In this document: positions 52,055-61,548 of the stretch, piece by piece
How the letters are laid out: each line of letters begins with the position of its first letter
How positions within the stretch are numbered: the stretch's first letter is position 1
DNA from: Billgrantia zhangzhouensis
Lineage (GTDB): Bacteria; Pseudomonadota; Gammaproteobacteria; Pseudomonadales; Halomonadaceae
Reading direction: 5' to 3'
NCBI RefSeq assembly: GCF_021404465.1
Contig: NZ_JABFTT010000012.1
Location: 62,001-126,000, forward strand
Length of the DNA stretch: 64,000 nt
Translations under genes and position numbers: made by a program
The notes under the pieces: model-generated
The model's input: only the letters and a program-made list of their open reading frames with translations
Told to the model about the DNA's origin: nothing
Databases searched by the model: none

Positions 52055-52471
52055 ATGAAGGGCGTGGAACGTGAAGTCATCAACCCGCGTGGTGTGCCCG
52101 ATACGCTGCAGTACGGTTTCAGCCAGGCCGTGATGGTGAGGGGAGGCTATCGTGTGCATCTCTCGGGACAGGTCGGTGTCGATGCTCATGAGTGCCTGGT
52201 CGACCCCGACCTCGAGGGCCAGACCTTTGCCGCGCTGGACAATATCGAAGCGATCCTCGCCACGCTGGGAGGTGACCTGTCGCATGTGGTAATGCTGCGT
52301 ATCTATATCACCGAGCCTGCCCGCTATGATCAGGAGGGAGTCGTGCAGGCGCTGCGCTCGCGCTTCCCTCAATCGCCGCCGGCAAGTTCATGGGTGATCG
52401 TCAGCGGCCTCTCCGAGCCGGAGTGGCTGATCGAGATCGAAGCCGAGGCGGTATTGGCTGACATCGAGTAA
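52055..52471 (+). CDS. RidA/YjgF-family protein
   Basis: ATG 52055 follows GGAGGAGG and gives 138 residues with the RidA fold: FSQAVMVRGGYRVHLSGQVG, DPDLEGQTFAALDNIEAILA and VSGLSEPEWLIEIEAEA. The Arg found in active RidA imine deaminases (near residue 105 in the YITEPARY region) appears differently, so it may be a RidA relative with another activity. It shares the SoxR-controlled transcript with the exporter. Confidence 0.85.
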   Translation: MKGVEREVINPRGVPDTLQYGFSQAVMVRGGYRVHLSGQVGVDAHECLVDPDLEGQTFAALDNIEAILATLGGDLSHVVMLRIYITEPARYDQEGVVQALRSRFPQSPPASSWVIVSGLSEPEWLIEIEAEAVLADIE

Positions 52472-52502
52472 GGCAGCGGCATGCGGTGCCCCGGCAGCCG
52501 GC

Positions 52503-53480
52503 TCAAGCCGGCTCGTCGATGGCCTCGGTCGGGGTGCCGGTGTAAACCGGAGGCTGCCATGGCTCGGGTGCCGACAGGCTTTCGATTCGCATGCTCTCGA
52601 CGACGAAGTCGACGAAGGTGCGCACCTTGGGTGAGACGAGGCTGCCGCCGGGAAAGACGGCATTCATTTCGACCATGGGGCCCTCCCAGCCTTCCAGGAT
52701 GCGCCGTGGCCTCGTGGCTTCCGCACTGAGACAGATGACGAACTCGTTGGCGAGCATGATGCCTTGCCCGTCTTCGAGCATGCCGCGCAGGGCGAAGGGG
52801 TCGTTGGCAATGGCGACCGGATCGACCTCGACCTCGACGGTTTCCCGGCTCGCGCTGTTGCTCAACTGCCAGACGTAGCGTTGGCCGCGCTGTTCCATGG
52901 CCTTGGCCAGCACCGGGTGAGAAGCCAGGTCCGATGGCGTTCGAGGTTCGCCATGTCGAGCGAGGTAGGTTTCGCTGGCATAGACGAACGAGCGGAAGCG
53001 GGCCAGGGGGCGTGCCACCAGGCTGGAGTCCGGCAGTGGGCCGACCCGTAGCGCCACGTCGATCTGATTGGCCACCAGGTCGAGACGCTCGTTGGAGAGC
53101 ACCAGATCGATGCGTACTTGGGGATGCAGCTGACGGAAATCCCGTATCAGTACCGAGGTGAACTCGGTGCACATGGTGAAGGGAGCAGTCACCCTGAGCC
53201 AGCCGCGGGGGCTTTCTTCCAAGTGGTGTACGGCCTTTTCTGCTTCACCCAGGTCGCGAACGATACGGTTGCAGTAATCGAAATAGATGGAGCCTGCCTC
53301 GGTGAGACTCAGCCTGCGGGTGGTGCGATGCAACAGGCGGGCACCCAGGCGCTGTTCGAGCATCTGTACCTTGCGGCTGACAGTGGTCTTGGAGAGGCGA
53401 AGCTGCTTGGCGGCGGCAATGAAGCTGCCCTGCTCCACGACCTTGGCAAAGATCAGGGCATCGTTGAGGTCTTGCAGCAT
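52503..53480 (-). CDS. LysR-family transcriptional regulator
   Basis: Starting at the ATG at 53480 gives 325 residues; ATG 53486 is two codons earlier. The N-terminal winged helix (ALIFAKVVEQGSFIAAAKQL, LSKTTVSRKVQMLEQRLG) and the two-lobed effector domain (from GWLRVTAPF near residue 93) are complete. It belongs to the CrgA/DmlR-like group. It is divergent from a MexE-MexF-OprN-type operon, an arrangement like mexT-mexEF-oprN, so it probably controls the pump. Confidence 0.92.
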   Translation of the reverse strand: MLQDLNDALIFAKVVEQGSFIAAAKQLRLSKTTVSRKVQMLEQRLGARLLHRTTRRLSLTEAGSIYFDYCNRIVRDLGEAEKAVHHLEESPRGWLRVTAPFTMCTEFTSVLIRDFRQLHPQVRIDLVLSNERLDLVANQIDVALRVGPLPDSSLVARPLARFRSFVYASETYLARHGEPRTPSDLASHPVLAKAMEQRGQRYVWQLSNSASRETVEVEVDPVAIANDPFALRGMLEDGQGIMLANEFVICLSAEATRPRRILEGWEGPMVEMNAVFPGGSLVSPKVRTFVDFVVESMRIESLSAPEPWQPPVYTGTPTEAIDEPA

Positions 53481-53792
53481 GGTCATTGTCCTGTGCCGTG
53501 CATGCAATGTCAGGGGGGGGGAAACACCACAGAGCAAGAGAAGACGAGAACGGCTGCACGGTGACTGTCCCGCCAATGGGACAGTATTTCCCTGTTGGCC
53601 CGACTAATCAAGTGCCCCGTAACTCTATATGGTGACATTCGGCAAAGTTGGCAGTTGTCGATTAATAACGCCGCCCAACGACATGAGTCGTGATAGGGAA
53701 AAGGCTAAGCATAATTAATTCGTGAAGAGATTGTCGGCCAAGTCTTGTATCGGCACTGCGAATCGCTACTTGGTATAGGGAGAAAAGAAACG
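53481..53792. promoter_or_regulatory. LysR/efflux-operon divergent region with inverted repeat
   Basis: These 312 bases separate the LysR gene and the efflux operon. TGTCCC (53566-53571) and GGGACA (53578-53583) form an inverted repeat with a 6-base spacer. A+T-rich DNA at 53700-53760 could hold the operon promoter. No gene is seen. The LysR site is expected here, but the exact T-N11-A box is not certain. Confidence 0.5.
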
Positions 53793-55004
53793 ATGAACGT
53801 CCACAAGATGTTCGAGAAGAGAGACAGCCGGCGAACGCTCATGGTTATCGCCATGGTCGCCGGGCTCGTCGTTCTGACAGGATGCGAGAGCCAGGCCGAC
53901 ACTCAGGCGGGTGCCGAGCAGGGACCGCCGCCTCCTCAGGTTAGCGTGGCCCAGGTGCTGGTCGAAGACGTGGAACTGTGGGACGCCTTCACCGGCCGGA
54001 TCGAGGCGGTGGAGACGGTCGACCTGCGTCCACGGGTGTCGGGCTACATCGAGAGCGTCAACTACAGCGAAGGCCAGGAAGTCGGGAAGGGCGACGTACT
54101 GTTCGTCATCGATCAGCGTCCCTATCGCGCCGAGCTGGAGCGAGCCGAGGCCGAGTTGCAGCGTGCCCGGGCGCGTGCCGAGCTGGCACGCAGCGAAGCC
54201 GCACGGGCCGAGGCGCTGTCGCAAACCCGCTCTATTTCGCGCGAGGAGCTGGATCAGCGTCGCGCGGCGGCGGCCACTGCGGAAGCCGATACTCTGGCGG
54301 CCCAGGCCATCGCCGAGACGGCCAGGCTCAACATGGAATTCACCGAGGTACGTGCGCCCATTGCCGGGCGCACCGGGCGGGCACTGGTCACGCCGGGCAA
54401 CCTCGTTTCCGAAGCCACGCCGCTGACCCGGGTCGTCGCCCTGGACCGGGTTCATGTGCACTTCCATAGCGACGAGCAGGCCTACCTGCGCTACGAGGCG
54501 ATGTCGCGCAACGGCGAGCGGGCGGAGTTCCGCGGCTCAAGTCTGCCGGTACGCGTCGGCTTGGCCAACGACGAGGGATATCCCTACCGCGGCGAGGTCG
54601 ACTTCGTCGACAACCGTCTCGATGCCGAAGCCGGCACCATCCTGACCCGCGCCGTACTCGACAACAGCGAAGGCCGCTTCGCCCCCGGCATGTACGCCCG
54701 CGTACAGCTGCTGGCGGGCAGCGCCGAAGACACCTTGCTGATCGACGACAAGGCGGTGCTCACCGATCAGGACCGCAAGTACGTCTACGTGGTCGACGAA
54801 GAGGGGCGGGCCATGCGCCGCGACGTGCAGCTCGGGCGCATGGTCGGCGGGTTGCGGGTGGTGACGGCTGGGCTCGAACCCAGCGACCAGGTGGTAGTGA
54901 GCGGCGCGCAGCGGATCTTCTTCCCGGGTATGCCGGTAGCGGCGGAGAGCGTCGACATGCGCGGCTCGGGAGGCGCGGCCGGAGAATACGCCGCGATGCG
55001 TTGA
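53793..55004 (+). CDS. RND efflux periplasmic adaptor (MexE/OqxA-like)
   Basis: The 403-residue protein has a lipoprotein signal (VVLTGC, Cys near residue 31), then a biotinyl-lipoyl domain (VDLRPRVSGYIESVNYSEGQ), a coiled-coil hairpin (about residues 105-175) and a beta-barrel (MEFTEVRAPIAGRTGRALVT) typical of membrane-fusion proteins. It links the inner-membrane pump MexF-like to the outer-membrane channel. The sequence fits the MexE/OqxA branch. It is the first gene of a tripartite operon. Confidence 0.93.
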   Translation: MNVHKMFEKRDSRRTLMVIAMVAGLVVLTGCESQADTQAGAEQGPPPPQVSVAQVLVEDVELWDAFTGRIEAVETVDLRPRVSGYIESVNYSEGQEVGKGDVLFVIDQRPYRAELERAEAELQRARARAELARSEAARAEALSQTRSISREELDQRRAAAATAEADTLAAQAIAETARLNMEFTEVRAPIAGRTGRALVTPGNLVSEATPLTRVVALDRVHVHFHSDEQAYLRYEAMSRNGERAEFRGSSLPVRVGLANDEGYPYRGEVDFVDNRLDAEAGTILTRAVLDNSEGRFAPGMYARVQLLAGSAEDTLLIDDKAVLTDQDRKYVYVVDEEGRAMRRDVQLGRMVGGLRVVTAGLEPSDQVVVSGAQRIFFPGMPVAAESVDMRGSGGAAGEYAAMR

Positions 55005-55244
55005 GCTGCTGCACCGCCCCGCACGACTCCAGATAAGGAAATGCCGAACAAATCGGCGAGCGGAGTGAAGCGCAAGGCGCACGGAGCGCAGGAACCGGAG
55101 CCTATGCGGTATAGGTGAGGATTCCGAGCACCGCGCAACGCAGCGATTTGCCCGCGCAGGCATTTGTGCAGCGTTTCCTGACCATAACCCCCCCCTGACT
55201 TGTACGGGGCGGACCCAGTGTCCGTCCCGTAAGGGAGTCTTGTC
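55005..55244 (+). repeat. Structured 240-base spacer between the adaptor and pump genes
   Basis: Although the operon genes are usually a few bases apart, 240 bases separate these two. The spacer contains an imperfect inverted repeat GGAACCGGAGCCTAT / ATAGGTGAGGATTCC (55090-55124; 10 of 15 pairs) and a run of purine-rich GCGCAAGGCGCACGGAGCGC. It resembles an inserted intergenic repeat element, but I cannot test its copy number. Confidence 0.4.
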
Positions 55245-58200
55245 ATGAATTTCGCCAAGTTCTTCGTCGACCGGCCGATCTTTGCCGCGGTGCTGTCGAT
55301 CCTGATATTCATTGCCGGCGCCATCACCATCCCGCTGCTGCCTATCAGCGAATACCCCGACGTGGTACCGCCCACCGTGCAGGTGCGCGCGGTCTATCCC
55401 GGCGCCAACCCGAGGGAGATCGCCGAAACGGTGGCCACGCCTTTGGAGGAGGCGATCACCGGAGTCGAGAACCTGATGTACATGAAGTCGGTGGCCGGCT
55501 CCGACGGGGTGTTGGCGATGACGCTGACCTTCCGTCCCGGTACCGACCCGGACGAGGCCCAGGTGCAGGTGCAGAACCGGGTCAGCCAGGCGCTGGCGCG
55601 GCTGCCCGAGGCGGTGCGCCGCCAGGGCGTGACCACCGACAAGCAGTCGCCCGATCTGACCATGGTGCCGCAGTTGATCTCGCCCGACGGCCGCTACGAC
55701 AGTACCTACCTGCGCAACTATGCGGCGCTGCACGTGCGCGACGAGCTGGCACGCCTGCCCGGCGTGGGCCAGGCGATGATGTTCGGTGCCGGCGACTATG
55801 CCATGCGGGTGTGGATCGATCCTGACCGCGCCGCCGCGCGTGGGCTCACCGCCGGCGACGTGATCGCAGCGATCCGTGAGCAGAACGTGCAGGTTTCGGC
55901 CGGCCAGCTCGGTGCGCCGCCGACGCCGACCACGTCCGACTTCCTGGTCTCGATCAACGCCCAGGGACGCCTGACCACCGAGGAAGAGTTCGGCAACATC
56001 GTGGTCAAGGCGGGCAGCGACGGGCAGATCACCTACCTCTCCGACGTGGCGCGTATCGAACTCGGTGCCGCCGAGTATTCGCTGCGGGCGCTGCTCGACA
56101 ACCAGCAGGCGGTGGCCATCGGTATCTTCCAGGCACCCGGTTCCAACGCCATTGCGCTATCCGATGCAGTGCGCGACAAGATGGAGGAACTCTCCCAGCG
56201 CTTCCCCGAAGGCGTGGAGTACACCATCGTCTACGATCCCACGGTGTTCGTGCGCGACTCGATCAAGTCGGTGATCAAGACCCTGCTCGAGGCGGTATTG
56301 CTGGTGGTGCTAGTGGTCACGCTGTTCCTGCAGACCTGGCGGGCTTCGGTGATCCCGCTGCTGGCGGTGCCGGTGTCGATCGTGGGCACCTTCGCCGTGC
56401 TCTATCTGCTCGGTTTCTCGATCAACAGCCTGACGCTGTTCGGCCTGGTACTGGCGATCGGTATCGTGGTTGATGACGCCATCGTGGTGGTGGAGAACGT
56501 CGAGCGCAACATCGAGGAAGGGCTGGCGCCGCTGGCAGCGGCCCACCAGGCCATGCGTGAGGTGAGCGGGCCGATCATCGCCATCTCGGTGGTCTTGTGC
56601 GCAGTGTTCGTGCCGATGGCCTTCCTCGAGGGCGTCACCGGCCAGTTCTATCGCCAGTTCGCGGTGACCATCGCTATCTCCACGGTGATCTCGGCGATCA
56701 ACTCGCTGACGCTGTCGCCGGCGCTGGCGGCGATGCTGCTCAAGCCCCACGACGCGCCGAAGGATCGCCTGTCGCGGTTGATCGACTTCCTGTTCGGCTG
56801 GCTGTTCCGACCCTTCAACCGCTTCTTCACTGCCAGTTCCAACGGCTATCAGGGCGGCGTGGCGCGCAGCCTGCGCCGGCGCGGCGCGGTATTCGCCGTC
56901 TACGCGCTGCTGCTGGCGGGTACCGGCGTGATGTTCCAGATGGTGCCGGGGGGCTTCATTCCCACCCAGGACAAGATGTACCTGATCGGCGGTGCCAAGC
57001 TGCCCGAAGGGGCCTCGCTCGATCGTACCGAGGCGGTGATCCGGCGCATGACCGAGCTGGCCCTGGAGACCGAAGGAGTCGAGGCGGCAGTGGCGTTTCC
57101 GGGCCTCAATCCTCTGCAGTTCACCAACACGCCCAATTCCGGCACGGTGTTCTTTGGCCTGGAAGCATTCGGCGACCGCCAGCGCAGTGCCGAGGAGATC
57201 ACCGCCGAGCTCAACGGCAAGTTCGCTGCCCTGCAGGAGGCCTTCAGCTTCGCCTTCATGCCGCCGGCGATCCTGGGGCTCGGCTCCGGTTCGGGATTCT
57301 CGCTGTTCGTGCAGGATCGCGCCAACCTTGGCTACGGCGAGTTGCAGAACGCCGTCGATGGCCTTAGCGGGGCGCTGGCGCAGACCCCGGGAATGGGCTA
57401 CCCGATCACCTCCTACCAGTCCAACGTGCCGCAGCTCGACCTGAACGTCGACCGGGTCAAGGCCAAGACCCAGGGCGTGGCGCTGACCGACCTGTTCGAG
57501 ACCTTGCAGGTCTACCTTGGCTCGGTCTACGTCAACGACTTCAACCGCTTCGGACGTACCTGGCAGGTGATGGCCCAGGCCGATGGCGATTTCCGCATGG
57601 ACGTGGCCAACATCGATCGCCTGCGTACCCGTAACGTCTATGGGGAGATGGTGCCGATTGGCAGCATGATCCGCATCGACCAGAGCTTCGGCCCCGACCC
57701 GGTGATTCGTTACAACGGCTACCCGGCGGCGGATCTGATGGGCGAGGCCGACCCGCGCGTGCTGTCGTCGAGCCAGGCCATCCAGGTGGTGGAGCAGCTC
57801 GCCGCGGGGGGGCTGCCTGCCGGCATGGCCTTCGAATGGACCGACCTGAGCTATCAGCAGGTCAACCAGGGCGGGGCGGCGCTGATCGTGTTCCCGCTGG
57901 CCATCCTACTGGTGTTCCTGGCGCTCGCCGCGCTCTATGAGAGCTGGACGTTGCCGCTGGCGGTGATCCTGATCGTGCCGATGTGCATGCTCTCGGCGCT
58001 GATCGGCGTGAAGCTAACCGGTGGCGACAACAACATCTTCGTCCAGGTGGGCCTGGTGGTGTTGATCGGCCTGGCGTGCAAGAACGCCATCCTGATCGTC
58101 GAGTTCGCTCGCGAGCTGGAGATGCAGGGACGCGGCATCGTCGAGGCGGCGCTGGAGGCGTGCCGCCTGCGCCTGCGCCCGATCATCATGACCTCGATCA

Positions 58201-58418
58201 CCTTCACCGCCGCGGTGGTGCCGCTGATGCTGGCTGGCGGTGCCGGCGCCGAGGTGCGCCAGGCACTGGGCACGGCGGTGTTCGCCGGCATGCTCGGCGT
58301 GACTCTGTTCGGCCTGTTCCTGACCCCGGTGTTCTACGTCGCCCTGCGCAAGCTGGTCACGCGTGGGCAGGCCGAACCCGGCGATGCACAACCCGTGGAG
58401 GGCGCCTACCATGCCTGA
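55245..58418 (+). CDS. RND multidrug efflux pump, MexF/OqxB-like
   Basis: The 1057-residue protein has twelve spans and two large periplasmic loops. N-terminal sequence RPIFAAVLSILIFIAGAITI and LPISEYPDVVPPTVQVRA fit the MexF/OqxB group. The proton-relay Asp pair lies in LAIGIVVDDAIVVVENVERN near residue 405, and GLACKNAILIVEFAREL near 943 supplies the Lys. The outer end resembles RND trimers that export chloramphenicol, quinolones and biofilm signals. The stop overlaps the outer-membrane channel gene by 8 bases. Confidence 0.96.
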   Translation: MNFAKFFVDRPIFAAVLSILIFIAGAITIPLLPISEYPDVVPPTVQVRAVYPGANPREIAETVATPLEEAITGVENLMYMKSVAGSDGVLAMTLTFRPGTDPDEAQVQVQNRVSQALARLPEAVRRQGVTTDKQSPDLTMVPQLISPDGRYDSTYLRNYAALHVRDELARLPGVGQAMMFGAGDYAMRVWIDPDRAAARGLTAGDVIAAIREQNVQVSAGQLGAPPTPTTSDFLVSINAQGRLTTEEEFGNIVVKAGSDGQITYLSDVARIELGAAEYSLRALLDNQQAVAIGIFQAPGSNAIALSDAVRDKMEELSQRFPEGVEYTIVYDPTVFVRDSIKSVIKTLLEAVLLVVLVVTLFLQTWRASVIPLLAVPVSIVGTFAVLYLLGFSINSLTLFGLVLAIGIVVDDAIVVVENVERNIEEGLAPLAAAHQAMREVSGPIIAISVVLCAVFVPMAFLEGVTGQFYRQFAVTIAISTVISAINSLTLSPALAAMLLKPHDAPKDRLSRLIDFLFGWLFRPFNRFFTASSNGYQGGVARSLRRRGAVFAVYALLLAGTGVMFQMVPGGFIPTQDKMYLIGGAKLPEGASLDRTEAVIRRMTELALETEGVEAAVAFPGLNPLQFTNTPNSGTVFFGLEAFGDRQRSAEEITAELNGKFAALQEAFSFAFMPPAILGLGSGSGFSLFVQDRANLGYGELQNAVDGLSGALAQTPGMGYPITSYQSNVPQLDLNVDRVKAKTQGVALTDLFETLQVYLGSVYVNDFNRFGRTWQVMAQADGDFRMDVANIDRLRTRNVYGEMVPIGSMIRIDQSFGPDPVIRYNGYPAADLMGEADPRVLSSSQAIQVVEQLAAGGLPAGMAFEWTDLSYQQVNQGGAALIVFPLAILLVFLALAALYESWTLPLAVILIVPMCMLSALIGVKLTGGDNNIFVQVGLVVLIGLACKNAILIVEFARELEMQGRGIVEAALEACRLRLRPIIMTSITFTAAVVPLMLAGGAGAEVRQALGTAVFAGMLGVTLFGLFLTPVFYVALRKLVTRGQAEPGDAQPVEGAYHA

Positions 58419-59889
58419 TCTGGCCAAACCCATGAGAGCCATGCGTAACCTGCTGCCGTTGCCGCTCGTTCTGGCGCTGGCCGCCTGTGCGGTGGGGCCC
58501 GACTACCGCGCGCCGACACTGCCCGAGCCCGCTGCTTTGGTACGCGCGGAGCCGGGGCTGGTCACAATGGAAGCAGTCGAGCGGGAATTCTGGCGCGGCT
58601 TCGACGATGCGCTGCTGACCGAGCTGGTCGAGGAGGCCTTCGATGCCAACCACGACCTGCGCATCGCCCTGGCGCGCCATGACCGCAGCCTGGCGCTACT
58701 GCGCCAGTCGCGTCGCGACCTGGCGCCCAGCGTCACCGCCCAGGGCGGCGCCGCCCACCAGCGTGTCAGCGCCGACCAGATGCCCGAGGCGACGCGCTCC
58801 CAGCGCGACTTCGAGAGCTATGACGCCGGCGTCGCCGCGCTGTGGGAGCTCGACTTCTTCGGCCGCGTGCGGCGCGCCGTGGAAGCCCAGCAGGCCGAAG
58901 TGGAAGCATCGGCTGCGGATGTGCGCGCCATGCAGGTGGTGGTGGTCGGCGAGCTGGTAGATCAGTACATGCGCCTGCGCGGCCTGCAGGAGCAACTGCG
59001 CGTGGCCGAGGACAATGCCGACTACCAGCGTGAGTCGCTGGAATTGGTGGATGCACGGCTGGAGGCCGGACGCGGCACCGAGTTCGACAGCGTGCGCGCC
59101 CGGGCGCAGCTCGAAAGCACGCTTTCGCGCATCCCGGCACTCGAGGCTGAGATCGCTGCCATCACCCATCGCCTGGCGGTGCTGACCGGGCGCGAGCCCG
59201 CCGCACTGGTCGCCCGACTGGAGGCACCCGCGCCGCTACCGGCACTGCCTGACCAGGTGGCAGCCGGGCTGCCCGGCGAACTGCTGCGCCGCCGGCCCGA
59301 TATCGCCGCCTCCGAGCGACGCCTGCATGCCGCCACCGCCAGCATCGGCGTGGCCACAGCCGACCTCTACCCGCGTTTCACCCTGAGTGGCTTGCTCGGT
59401 ACCCAAGCCGCCAGCACCGGCGAGCTGTTCGGCCGCGACAGCGAGACCCGGCTGGTGGCGCTGGGGGTGGATTGGTCGTTCCTCGACAGCGGCCGGGTGC
59501 GCGCACGCATGGCCGCCGCCGATGCCGAGGCCGAGGCCAACCTGGCGCGCTACGAGCAGACCATACTGCTGGCGCTGGAAGAAGCCGAGACGGCACTTGC
59601 CCGCTACGCCCAGTTGCTGCGTGAACGTGAGCACTTGGCGGCGGCCGCCGAGGCCAGCACCGAGGCGGCCCGTCAGGCGCGGGTACGCTTCGAGGTCGGC
59701 GTGATCGATTTCCTCGAGGTGATCGACAGCGAGCGTTCGCGACTCGAGGCCGAGGATGGCCTGGCGCGAGCCAACGTGCGCGCTTCCACCGCCCTGGTGG
59801 GACTCTACCGGGCGCTGGCTGGCGGCTGGGAGGAGCGCATGAACGAGCCGCGCCAGGCGAGTGCCGAACCCGCGCTGACCTCCACCTGA
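58411..59889 (+). CDS. RND efflux outer-membrane channel lipoprotein (OprN/OprM-like)
   Basis: ATG 58411 follows GGAGGG by 9 bases and gives 492 residues. The lipobox LALAACAVGPDY puts the lipidated Cys near residue 26. Two repeated outer-membrane efflux protein domains follow (about 65-255 and 285-465), with the ELDFFGRVRRAVEAQQAEVE and VDWSFLDSGRVRARMAAADA helices. It forms the trimeric channel of the MexEF-type pump. A weak hairpin follows at 59892. Confidence 0.94.
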   Translation: MPDLAKPMRAMRNLLPLPLVLALAACAVGPDYRAPTLPEPAALVRAEPGLVTMEAVEREFWRGFDDALLTELVEEAFDANHDLRIALARHDRSLALLRQSRRDLAPSVTAQGGAAHQRVSADQMPEATRSQRDFESYDAGVAALWELDFFGRVRRAVEAQQAEVEASAADVRAMQVVVVGELVDQYMRLRGLQEQLRVAEDNADYQRESLELVDARLEAGRGTEFDSVRARAQLESTLSRIPALEAEIAAITHRLAVLTGREPAALVARLEAPAPLPALPDQVAAGLPGELLRRRPDIAASERRLHAATASIGVATADLYPRFTLSGLLGTQAASTGELFGRDSETRLVALGVDWSFLDSGRVRARMAAADAEAEANLARYEQTILLALEEAETALARYAQLLREREHLAAAAEASTEAARQARVRFEVGVIDFLEVIDSERSRLEAEDGLARANVRASTALVGLYRALAGGWEERMNEPRQASAEPALTST

Positions 59890-59891
59890 GA

Positions 59892-59912
59892 GGGCGAGCC
59901 TCCGGCTTGCCC
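59892..59912 (+). terminator. Hairpin after the efflux operon
   Basis: GGGCGAGCC and GGCTTGCCC pair over 9 bp, including one G-T pair, around TCC. It lies directly after the outer-membrane channel stop. There is no T-run, so it may be a weak or rho-assisted terminator. Confidence 0.5.
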
Positions 59913-60120
59913 GCATGATGACGAGACGGCATGGCGCCATGCGCCGTGCCGGCTCAACCTGTTCCACGTTCCGCCGTACACCCCCAGTAAGCACTCGCTG
60001 ACCCGGCACTGCCGGTAGGAAGATGCGTTTCACCATTTTCTGCTATGCTGCTCGCCTTCCTTTAGACGAAGCCCAGCCTCGGCCGGTGCCTTCGCCATTC
60101 ATTCTCGTAGGTCCATTTCC

Positions 60121-61521
60121 GTGTCCGACTCTCCCAATGATGGGGCCTTTGTCTCGCTGCCGCTGGCACCAGAGCTGCTGACCAATCTCGATTCGCTCGG
60201 CTACCACGCCATGACGCCGATCCAGGCCGCCAGCCTGCCGCCGGTGTTGGAGGGCCGCGATGTGATTGCCCAAGCCAGGACCGGCTCGGGCAAGACGGCG
60301 ACGTTCGGCCTGGGGCTGCTCTCGCGCCTCGATATCCCGCGCTTTCAGGTTCAGGCACTGGTGCTCTGTCCCACCCGCGAGCTGGCCGATCAGGTGGCCG
60401 GCGAGATCCGGCGGCTGGCGCGCACGCTGCCCAACGTCAAGGTGCTGACCTTGTGCGGCGGGGCGCCCTTCGGCCCGCAGCTGGCCTCGCTGGCCCACGG
60501 CGCGCATGTGGTGGTGGGAACGCCCGGCCGCATCGAAGAGCACGTGCGCAAGGGCGCGCTCGATCTCGCCGCGCTCGACGTGTTAGTACTGGACGAAGCC
60601 GACCGCATGCTCGACATGGGTTTTCAGCCCAGTCTGGAGTCAATCGTCGGTGCGACGCCCGCCAGCCGTCAGACCCTGCTGTTCAGCGCCACCTTCAGCG
60701 ACGAGATTCGGGGCATCGCCCAGGGTCTGATGCGTGACCCGGCCGAGGTGGCGGTGGCCGAAAGCCATGATGAAAACACCATCCGCCAGCGCGTCTACCG
60801 GGTGGCCGGCGAGGCGGAGCGCTTCGAAGCCCTGCGCGGGCTGTTGCTACAGCATCGGCCGACCGCAAGCGTGGTGTTCTGCAACACCCGGCGCGAAACC
60901 CAGGAGTTGGCCGATGCCCTGTGTGAAGCGGGCTTTAGCGCCCTGGCGCTGCACGGCGACCTGGAGCAGCGCGATCGCGACCGCATCCTGGTACTGTTCG
61001 CCAACCGCAGCGTCTCCATCCTGGTGGCCACCGACGTGGCGGCCCGCGGGCTGGATATCGCCGCGCTGGATGCGGTATTCAACTACCAGATCGCCCGCGA
61101 CCTCGAAGTCCACGTGCATCGCGTCGGGCGTACCGGCCGCGCCGGCGGTTCCGGCATCGCCTGCACCCTGGTCAGCGAGAGCGAGGCCTATCGCCTCGAG
61201 CGGCTGAACGAGTTCCTCGGTGAACCTCTCGAGGAGGCACCGCTGCCGCCGCGCGACGTGCTGACGCGGGAGCCCTTCCTGACGGAGATGGCCACGCTGC
61301 AGCTCGATGGCGGCAAGAAGCAGAAGGTGCGCCCCGGCGATATTCTCGGCGCACTGACCGGCGAGGGTGGCATCGAGGGGAAGCAGGTGGGCAAGATCAA
61401 GGTGCTGGAGCGCAGCGCCTACGTCGCCGTGCAGCGCGAGGTCGCCAAGGCAGCTCTCGCCCAGCTCGGCACGGGCAAACTCAAGGGGCGTTCGTTTCGC
61501 GCCCGGCGCGTCAGTCGCTGA
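60121..61521 (+). CDS. dbpA: ATP-dependent RNA helicase DbpA
   Basis: GTG 60121 opens 466 residues. The DEAD-box motifs are in order: Q motif (near residue 36, HAMTPIQAASLPPVL), Walker A ARTGSGKT near 53, PTRELA near 84, TPGR near 133, DEAD near 158, SAT near 188 and HRVGRTGRAGGSG near 328. The C-terminal domain (from about 395, KVRPGDILGALTGEGGIEG) is the RNA-binding domain that recognises 23S rRNA hairpin 92, the mark of DbpA. It acts in 50S assembly. A RIO kinase gene follows by 27 bases. Confidence 0.94.
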   Translation: MSDSPNDGAFVSLPLAPELLTNLDSLGYHAMTPIQAASLPPVLEGRDVIAQARTGSGKTATFGLGLLSRLDIPRFQVQALVLCPTRELADQVAGEIRRLARTLPNVKVLTLCGGAPFGPQLASLAHGAHVVVGTPGRIEEHVRKGALDLAALDVLVLDEADRMLDMGFQPSLESIVGATPASRQTLLFSATFSDEIRGIAQGLMRDPAEVAVAESHDENTIRQRVYRVAGEAERFEALRGLLLQHRPTASVVFCNTRRETQELADALCEAGFSALALHGDLEQRDRDRILVLFANRSVSILVATDVAARGLDIAALDAVFNYQIARDLEVHVHRVGRTGRAGGSGIACTLVSESEAYRLERLNEFLGEPLEEAPLPPRDVLTREPFLTEMATLQLDGGKKQKVRPGDILGALTGEGGIEGKQVGKIKVLERSAYVAVQREVAKAALAQLGTGKLKGRSFRARRVSR

Positions 61522-61548
61522 TAGCGGCTGAGAACAGAAGGAGGATAG

